Positions 6,980 through 11,438 of a stretch of 11,438 nucleotides of DNA are shown piece by piece. This DNA comes from Eubacteriales bacterium (GTDB lineage: Bacteria > Bacillota > Clostridia > Christensenellales > CAG-138). Numbering within the stretch: position 1 is the stretch's first letter; each line of letters starts with the position of its first letter. Location of the stretch: NCBI GenBank assembly GCA_028701165.1, contig JAQVRG010000021.1, positions 1-11,438 of the forward strand. The letters run 5' to 3'. The position numbers were made by a program, and so were the translations under genes. Below the pieces are notes generated by a model. The model had not been told where the DNA came from and did no database searches. It worked only from the letters and a program-made list of their open reading frames with translations.

Positions 6980-8764
6980 TCAGTTTTGGCTTTGCGCCAT
7001 TTCCCGTTCCGTTTCCTCCTCTAGTACGCGGTAGGCGACTTTGCCGACCAAGGTTTTCGGGAGGCTCTCGCGGAATTCGACGTCATAAGGCATGGCGTAT
7101 TTGGCAATGTGCAGACGGCAGTAGGCAAGGATGTCCTGCTTGATCTCCTCAGACGCCACAATACCGGGTTTGAGCATGACAAACGCCTTGACGCGCTGCA
7201 TCCGATAAGGATCGGGGATGCCGATCACGCAGCTCATGTGCACCTTTTCATGCGCGTCCAGTATGTTTTCAAGCTGCGCGGGATACACGTTATAGCCCGA
7301 GGTCACGATCATGCGCTTGATGCGGCCGCGGAAGAAGATGAAGCCGTCTTCATCCATCATGCCAAGGTCGCCCGTGTAGACCCACGTCAAGCCGTCCGCG
7401 TGCTTGCGAAGCGTGCTCGCGGTTTCCTCGGGATGCTTGATGTACTCCTGCATGACGGTGGGGCCCGCAAGCAGGATCTCACCCTCCTGTCCGTAGGGAA
7501 GCTCCTCGTCCGTGCCGGGCTTTACGATTTTATAATAGGTGTCGGGGAAGGGTAAGCCGATGCTGCCCTCCTTGACCATATTGGTCGGCGTGAGGCAGGA
7601 GGCTGTTACGCACTCGGTCGTGCCATAGCCTTCGCGGATCTGCACCACGGAATGGTGATCGTAGAGGAAGGCGTCGAACTTCTTTTTGAGCTCTACCGAC
7701 AGGGAATCGCCGCCGGAGAAAACGCCCTTCAAGCAGGAAAGATTGGCGCTGCCCATGCTGGGAAGGCGAAGGAGCGCCTCATAAAGCGTAGGCACGCCCG
7801 CGATAAAGTTGCATTTGTATTTGGTGATGAGCTTGGCGTAGCTCTTGGCGGTAAAGCGCGGCACAAGTATGCAGCGTCCGCCGTTTGCAAGCATGGAGTG
7901 AATACATACCCCTAAGCCGAAGCCGTGGAAAAGCGGCATGGCGGCAAGCATTTTATCGCCGGGACGGAACATGGGGTTCATGGCGACGATCTGCTCCGCA
8001 AGGGCGTTAAAATTGAGGTTGGAAAGCAGTATCCCCTTGGTCGTTCCCGTGGTGCCGCCGGAATAGAGGATGACGGAGGGATCATTGGCGCTGCGCTCGA
8101 CCTTATAATTCCAAAAGCAGCAGCGGCTCAGACGCATGAAGTCCTCCCACTTGATGACCGGCGCGTCTTTGGGTATCTTTTCGATCTTGCGTCCCTCGGT
8201 AAGCATGTAGCCGGAACGGATAGGCTCGGAGAGCTCGTCGCGGATGCTGGCGATCACCACGTTCACGATGGAGGTATTCTGGCGGACGGATTCTATCTTT
8301 CCGTAAAACTGATCGAGTGTCACAACGGTCACGCTTTCGGATTCGTTGAGATAGAATTCGATCTCCTTTTCGCTGGAAAGCGGATGGATCATGTTGGCGA
8401 TACCGCCTACAAGATTGACGGCGTAGAACATGAAGATCGCCTGCGGACAGTTCGGCATGGCGATGGTGACCTTGTCCCCTTCGCGTACGCCGATGGTCTT
8501 GAGCGCTTTGGCACACTCTTCGATCTGCTCGATCAAGCGCTTGTAGGTAGTGGCGCGTCCCATGAAGTCAAGCGCTACGTTGTTAGGATACTTTTCAGCG
8601 ACGTCGCGCACGCGCTCGAACATGGAGCCTTGAAAATACTCCAGATGCGCGGGCGTGTCGCCAAGATTCTTGATCCAAGGCGTTTTGGCGGTGACATGGG
8701 TTTGCGCGGCTGCTTCCGCTTCTTGTACAAGGGGCATGGTAGCTGTTACAGGTTCATTCATCAT
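6980..8764 (-). CDS. Long-chain fatty-acid CoA ligase type AMP-forming synthetase
   Basis: Adenylate-forming enzyme, 594 aa, of the ANL superfamily (FadD/LcfA type). It converts a carboxylic acid plus ATP to an acyl-adenylate and then normally to acyl-CoA. Counting from the ATG at 8764: phosphate loop SGGTTGTTKG (235-244, Thr replacing the usual Pro before Lys), PLFHGFG (278-284), YGTTE (380-384), TGDLG (464-468), the GRIKRMIVTSGYNVYPAQLE hinge and substrate region (480-499), and the C-terminal LVGKVAYR with the catalytic Lys575. All core residues are kept. The first 30 residues are an Ala/Thr-rich, low-complexity lead. The ATG at 8764 overlaps the previous gene's stop (TGATG); a TTG at 8767 and an ATG at 8761 are also possible starts. 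A modest GAGG lies about ten bases upstream. Long-chain fatty acid is the family default; another acyl substrate is possible. Confidence 0.93.
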   Translation of the reverse strand: MMNEPVTATMPLVQEAEAAAQTHVTAKTPWIKNLGDTPAHLEYFQGSMFERVRDVAEKYPNNVALDFMGRATTYKRLIEQIEECAKALKTIGVREGDKVTIAMPNCPQAIFMFYAVNLVGGIANMIHPLSSEKEIEFYLNESESVTVVTLDQFYGKIESVRQNTSIVNVVIASIRDELSEPIRSGYMLTEGRKIEKIPKDAPVIKWEDFMRLSRCCFWNYKVERSANDPSVILYSGGTTGTTKGILLSNLNFNALAEQIVAMNPMFRPGDKMLAAMPLFHGFGLGVCIHSMLANGGRCILVPRFTAKSYAKLITKYKCNFIAGVPTLYEALLRLPSMGSANLSCLKGVFSGGDSLSVELKKKFDAFLYDHHSVVQIREGYGTTECVTASCLTPTNMVKEGSIGLPFPDTYYKIVKPGTDEELPYGQEGEILLAGPTVMQEYIKHPEETASTLRKHADGLTWVYTGDLGMMDEDGFIFFRGRIKRMIVTSGYNVYPAQLENILDAHEKVHMSCVIGIPDPYRMQRVKAFVMLKPGIVASEEIKQDILAYCRLHIAKYAMPYDVEFRESLPKTLVGKVAYRVLEEETEREMAQSQN

Positions 8765-9636
8765 CAATATTCAACCTCTTCCGATAATGGGAGCTCTAAA
8801 AGCTCCGGGTTTTCCAGCAGGCGCCGAAGCAGCCGCAGGGTTTTGGAATAGTAGTAACCGTCGGCGATACGCTCGTCTATGGTAAGCCCCAATCGCACCG
8901 TGTCGCGCATTTGGGCGTGTCCCTGCGCGTCGAAGAACGGGCGCAGCTTTTTTTCGCTGACCAAGCAAAAAACGGAGTTCGTACCCCAGTTCGTCAAATG
9001 GTGATAACCGCTTCCAAGCTTGATGGAGCCTACGTTTGTGAGGACGACGGAGGAATAGTAAGGGTCGGAGCCGATCAAAAAGTCGGGGCACCAACCATGC
9101 TCGTCGAGCCTGCAAATGATCCAAACGAGGAACTTGGCGAAGAATCGGGGCATCTTGTTGAGAATCTCCATACTGTTGGAGGAGGTGTCGAGCTTATCGC
9201 TCCGGCAGCCGCGAATCTGCTTGCAGATCTTGGCGCGGATGGATTCGAGCGTGTCCTCCGGTTCCGCATATACAAAGGCGAGCGCTTCGGCGCTTTCGTC
9301 CTTGAACTCCTTCTTCACGACGAAGGAAGCGCTGTATTTATAACGTTGGTATACATTTTTGTTGGCGATGAAGCGGTTCATCTTGGGGCGCAGCATAATG
9401 GTTTTTAAGATCGCGCATACGATGAGCTGGAACATCTTGTAAGGGAAATCGGTTTCCTCCTCGTTCTTTTTTGCGACATAGGCGTTCAGGTTCGTCAGGT
9501 CGATGGTTTCCGCTATGTAGGCTTCGTTATCGCAGCGGTTCGGATAGATCAGCGGCACGATGAAGTGCATGGCGTCCAATTCACGGAGCAACCGCCCATC
9601 CTTGCGGTCGCCCCATTTTCGTTTCGGTTTATCCAT
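8764..9636 (-). CDS. Lone E2/CAT-fold acyltransferase homologue lacking the catalytic His
   Basis: Soluble protein of 290 aa resembling only the catalytic domain of 2-oxoacid dehydrogenase E2 (chloramphenicol acetyltransferase fold). There is no lipoyl domain, no E1-binding domain, and no E1 or E3 gene nearby. Support: an R-x-x-DAMHF segment (18-24), VVLTNVGSI (197-205, equivalent to the TxSNxG strand), and near the C-terminus LTIDERIADG (251-260) followed by ENPELL (275-280), closely paralleling the E2 ending DHRxxDG...ENPELL. Glu255 occupies the position of the family's catalytic His, while Asp259-Gly260 are kept. The protein may therefore use different chemistry or act as a binding or scaffold subunit. 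Two adjacent His (212-213) lie near the presumed channel. The start at 9636 has AGGAG six bases upstream. The stop overlaps the acyl-CoA ligase start, so the pair is probably made together. Automated annotation would likely call it E2 of pyruvate dehydrogenase, which I think would be misleading. Confidence 0.8.
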   Translation of the reverse strand: MDKPKRKWGDRKDGRLLRELDAMHFIVPLIYPNRCDNEAYIAETIDLTNLNAYVAKKNEEETDFPYKMFQLIVCAILKTIMLRPKMNRFIANKNVYQRYKYSASFVVKKEFKDESAEALAFVYAEPEDTLESIRAKICKQIRGCRSDKLDTSSNSMEILNKMPRFFAKFLVWIICRLDEHGWCPDFLIGSDPYYSSVVLTNVGSIKLGSGYHHLTNWGTNSVFCLVSEKKLRPFFDAQGHAQMRDTVRLGLTIDERIADGYYYSKTLRLLRRLLENPELLELPLSEEVEY

Positions 9637-9660
9637 TTTATACTCCTATAATTCCTTATA

Positions 9661-9688
9661 TTACGGCACGCCGTTAGACGCGCCGTTA
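9661..9688. repeat. Short GC-rich repeat cluster in an AT-rich gap
   Basis: In the 79-bp gap between the protease stop and the acyltransferase start, CGCCGTTA occurs at 9669-9676 and again at 9681-9688, spaced 12 bp apart. The preceding TTACGGC (9661-9667) makes a near-palindrome with the first copy, with one mismatch. The flanks are AT-rich. This could be a regulator site or part of a promoter for the four-gene unit. I could not find a convincing -35/-10 pair here, and read-through from the protease promoter is equally possible. Confidence 0.3.
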
Positions 9689-9715
9689 TAAATATAATAA
9701 ATGAAGGAAGGGTTG

Positions 9716-10543
9716 TTACGCCTCCTCCGGCGCGGGATTTTCCTCCTGCGGTTGAACGTCCTTTTGATAAAGGCGGACGGCATAAAGCGCGATTACCGCG
9801 GTAACGGCTGCGATGAGGATTTCGATCAAGGCGATACTGGTGATAATGCCCTGCTGGTAAAGCACCGCAAAGAAATCCACGCCCGCATGCAGCAGTATCG
9901 CCACAGGGTAGAGGATGAATCTTTTCCGCTTAACGGCCATAAATACCAACACGGAAAGGGATATATGCAGCGCGATAGCCGTCATGCGCTCAATGCCGCT
10001 TACAAAAAACATGCCGGCACTCGTGTTGATCAGGGTATCAATGGAGGCTTGGACGGTCGCCGCCTGCGCGCCGGCGGATGCAAGCATGGCGTCAGCGCCC
10101 ATGGCGTTGAGAGAGAACACGAAGGCCAAATTGGCGATGGCGGTGACGCCGGCAAGGATAATGGACTCGATACCGCCGTGTCCAATGCCGTACATGACGG
10201 AGGTTTCTTTACCGTCATGCTTTTTTAGCAGCCACTTGAAGGCGACAAAGCGCCCCGTTTCCTCAAAAACGCCAGCCGCAAGCGCGCCGTATGTGGCATA
10301 TACCCAAGGGTGGGCATTCATAAACGTGGGAAGGGCGCCGGTTCCGAAAAGCACAAATCGATGGCAAATGGATTCCAGCACGAACACGAAGACGATAAAA
10401 ATGGCGGAGCCGCATAAGGCGGCAACCCATGGGGCATGCGTCCTTTTTCGCCACAATATGAGAAGCAGGATGGGGACGCCGATGCTTAAAAGAGCAGACG
10501 TGAGCATACCCGCGATTTTTGCTGTTGACACTAACGCTTCCAT
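9716..10543 (-). CDS. YhfC-family intramembrane metalloprotease (CPBP/PrsW-like)
   Basis: Polytopic membrane protein, 275 aa, recognised as YhfC family (formerly DUF2324), a glutamic-type or metal-dependent intramembrane protease clan related to PrsW and CPBP. Motifs counted from the ATG at 10543: FEETGR (93-98, the EExxR motif), GHGGIE (121-126, His122 and Glu126), ALHIS (191-195, His193) and LLHAGVD (217-223, His219 and Asp223). These are the probable metal or catalytic ligands. About seven to eight hydrophobic helices are evident (for example 18-32, 41-58, 79-93, 127-147, 191-204, 209-228 and 236-257), ending in a Glu/Pro-rich tail. An upstream in-frame ATG at 10564 lacks a ribosome site. 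It is divergent from the rubredoxin gene and 79 bp upstream of the acyl cassette. Substrates are unknown; relatives are linked to anti-sigma factor cleavage or membrane protein processing. Confidence 0.88.
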   Translation of the reverse strand: MEALVSTAKIAGMLTSALLSIGVPILLLILWRKRTHAPWVAALCGSAIFIVFVFVLESICHRFVLFGTGALPTFMNAHPWVYATYGALAAGVFEETGRFVAFKWLLKKHDGKETSVMYGIGHGGIESIILAGVTAIANLAFVFSLNAMGADAMLASAGAQAATVQASIDTLINTSAGMFFVSGIERMTAIALHISLSVLVFMAVKRKRFILYPVAILLHAGVDFFAVLYQQGIITSIALIEILIAAVTAVIALYAVRLYQKDVQPQEENPAPEEA

Positions 10544-10549
10544 TACACA

Positions 10550-10555
10550 CTCCTT
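10550..10555 (-). promoter_or_regulatory. Ribosome binding site that fixes the protease start
   Basis: On the minus strand AAGGAG lies six bases before the ATG at 10543. The alternative in-frame ATG at 10564 is preceded by an AT-rich run with no purine-rich site, so the shorter protein is preferred. Confidence 0.85.
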
Positions 10556-10577
10556 ATATTCCATAACAATTCATATT

Positions 10578-10606
10578 ATTCTAGCGCACAAGTGCATATT
10601 GTGCAA
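10578..10606 (-). promoter_or_regulatory. Sigma-A type promoter for the protease gene
   Basis: On the minus strand TTGCAC (10601-10606) and TAGAAT (10578-10583) are separated by exactly 17 bp. The -10 matches five of six consensus bases; the -35 matches only TTG. The implied transcript starts about 10570 and gives a short leader to the ribosome site at 10550-10555. It could drive the protease alone or the five-gene minus-strand run. Confidence 0.6.
10586..10604. promoter_or_regulatory. Inverted repeat, candidate operator
   Basis: GCACAA (10586-10591) and TTGTGC (10599-10604) form a perfect 6-bp inverted repeat around a 7-base centre. It covers the spacer and overlaps the -35 of the protease promoter, a position suited to repression. 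It is also upstream of the divergent rubredoxin gene. The binding protein is unknown. Confidence 0.45.
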
Positions 10607-10642
10607 GTGGGACGTTTTTCTGTATGCGAACCCGCATGAAAT

Positions 10643-10670
10643 ATGATAAAATATATAAAGCAAATACAAT
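10643..10670 (+). promoter_or_regulatory. Weak candidate promoter for the rubredoxin gene
   Basis: ATGATA (10643-10648, four of six matches to TTGACA) and TACAAT (10665-10670, five of six to TATAAT) are 16 bp apart in a strongly AT-rich tract. This predicts a leader of about 100 nt. In such AT-rich DNA chance matches are common, so confidence is low. Further down the leader there is a perfect 10-bp palindrome, ACAGCGCTGT (10696-10705). Confidence 0.3.
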
Positions 10671-10728
10671 AAACTTTCTGATTTTATTCTGCAAGACAGC
10701 GCTGTGTAGAGACAAAGGGAAGAATCCT

Positions 10729-10788
10729 ATGATTATGGTTATACTCAAAACCAAGGAATACGGAAGGAGAAAGCAACATGAACGGTGA
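10729..10788 (+). CDS. Possible 19-codon leader ORF overlapping the rubredoxin start
   Basis: An ATG at 10729 has AAAGGGA (10714-10720) eight bases upstream and opens a 19-residue frame, MIMVILKTKEYGRRKQHER, ending with TGA at 10786-10788. It overlaps the first 11 bases of the flavoprotein-rubredoxin gene in another frame, the geometry of translational coupling. It has no recognisable product, and chance is a serious alternative for so short a frame. Confidence 0.22.
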   Translation: MIMVILKTKEYGRRKQHER

Positions 10789-11438
10789 AAAACAGCTTAC
10801 GGAGGATCTGAATCGGATCGGTGAGACGGAGGTGGACAACATGGCCATGTTCAAGCTTAGCTACGGCCTGTTTGTGCTTTCCGCGAAGGATGGGAAAAAG
10901 GACAACGCCTGCATCATCAACACGGTGACGCAGATCACGGGCGAGCCAAAGCGTATCAGCATCGCCGTGAACAAGCAGAACTACACGCATGATATCGTTA
11001 AAAAAACGGGTGTTTTTACCGTATCCGTCCTTTCTGAGCGCGCGCCGTTTGCGCTATTTGAGCGCTTTGGCTTTGCAAGCGGAAGGGATACGGATAAATT
11101 CGACGCCTTCTCCAGCGTTGCAAGAGCCAAGAACGGGCTTTTGTATTTGACGGAATACGCGAACGCGTTTTTATCGGCGAAGGTGGTCGATATGTTCGAT
11201 TACGGCACCCATACGCTGTTCATTGCGGACGTGACGGAGGGAAAAACGTTGAGCGATGACGCTTCCATGACCTACGCTTACTATTTTGCCCATACCAAGC
11301 CCGCGCCTAAGCCGACGGAGAAGAAGGTAAAGGGCTTCGTATGCAAGATCTGCGGCTATATTTACGAGGGAGGAACCCTGCCGCCTGACTTTATTTGCCC
11401 GCTTTGCAAGCATGGCGCGGAGGATTTTGAACCGCTTC
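10778..11438 (+). CDS. hrb: High-molecular-weight rubredoxin: flavin reductase domain fused to rubredoxin, 3' partial
   Basis: Cytoplasmic electron carrier of strict anaerobes; at least 220 residues are in the window with no stop yet. Residues about 12-165 form an FMN-binding split-barrel flavin reductase-like domain, seen in the LSYGLFVLSAKDG start (27-39), a CIINTVTQ segment (45-52) and ISIAVNK (60-66). A Lys/Pro linker (172-185) leads to a rubredoxin domain with CxxCGY (189-194) and CPLC (207-210), all four iron ligands being present. The sequence ends at DFEPL, close to the usual rubredoxin end, so few residues should be missing. Known relatives, such as Hrb of Moorella, pass electrons from NADH to flavodiiron proteins that reduce O2 or NO. 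The ATG at 10778 has AAGGAG at 10764-10769. No flavodiiron partner is visible in the window. Confidence 0.9.
   Translation, partial: MNGEKQLTEDLNRIGETEVDNMAMFKLSYGLFVLSAKDGKKDNACIINTVTQITGEPKRISIAVNKQNYTHDIVKKTGVFTVSVLSERAPFALFERFGFASGRDTDKFDAFSSVARAKNGLLYLTEYANAFLSAKVVDMFDYGTHTLFIADVTEGKTLSDDASMTYAYYFAHTKPAPKPTEKKVKGFVCKICGYIYEGGTLPPDFICPLCKHGAEDFEPL

Noticed and set aside
7925..8851. 308-codon open frame on the plus strand over the acyl-CoA ligase
   Set aside because: Antisense to a gene with every expected ANL motif; its Gly/Asp/His-rich translation has no coherent domain.
8764..9636. Annotation as pyruvate dehydrogenase E2 component
   Set aside because: It lacks the lipoyl and peripheral-subunit-binding domains and the catalytic His, and no E1 or E3 gene is adjacent.
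10624..10637. ATGCG/CGCAT hairpin as a terminator between the divergent genes
   Set aside because: It has only five base pairs and no T-run, and divergent genes do not need a terminator there.
9915..10646. 243-codon open frame on the plus strand over the protease gene
   Set aside because: It would run through the protease gene and its promoter region; the product has no recognisable fold, while the minus-strand frame has the full YhfC motif set.

Overview
The window looks like chromosomal DNA of an anaerobic, Gram-positive-type bacterium of the Firmicutes, probably a Clostridia relative of moderately high GC. The evidence is a BMP-type lipoprotein ABC importer, a YhfC-family membrane protease, a rubredoxin-fused flavoprotein typical of strict anaerobes, strong AGGAGG-type ribosome sites, and tightly packed genes. 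No rRNA, tRNA, CRISPR array, insertion sequence or phage gene was seen, and no gene-free stretch exceeds 300 bases.

Left third, plus strand (1-4325): a four-gene importer for nucleosides or a related sugar-like solute. It has a double-NBD ATPase whose 5' end is cut by the window edge, two different membrane permeases, and a substrate-binding lipoprotein placed last. The first three genes overlap or nearly touch. The lipoprotein follows a 67-base gap that can fold into a hairpin. A strong hairpin terminator (4355-4391) closes the unit and may also serve the convergent genes.

Middle, minus strand (9636 down to 4401): four closely spaced genes. In transcription order they are a lone E2/chloramphenicol-acetyltransferase-fold acyltransferase homologue, a long-chain fatty-acid CoA ligase type enzyme, an MsbA/LmrA-type ABC exporter half-transporter, and a TauE/SafE (TSUP) permease. 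Stop/start overlaps join genes 1-2 and 3-4, and 30 bp separates 2-3. The acyltransferase homologue has Glu where the family's catalytic His should be. A plausible but unproven reading is that the ligase activates an acyl group, the CAT-fold protein binds or transfers it, and the exporters move a product outward.

Right end: a YhfC-family intramembrane metalloprotease gene (minus, 10543 to 9716) lies upstream of the four-gene unit and may be co-transcribed with it. It is divergent from a high-molecular-weight rubredoxin gene (plus, from 10778, running off the window). The 234-bp divergent region carries a good promoter for the protease with an inverted repeat lying across its spacer and -35. 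On the other side it has a weaker promoter candidate and a possible 19-codon leader ORF that overlaps the rubredoxin start.

The best candidate for something under-described is the acyl-ligase / catalytic-His-less E2-like pair with its downstream exporters. The remainder is recognisable and fairly ordinary.
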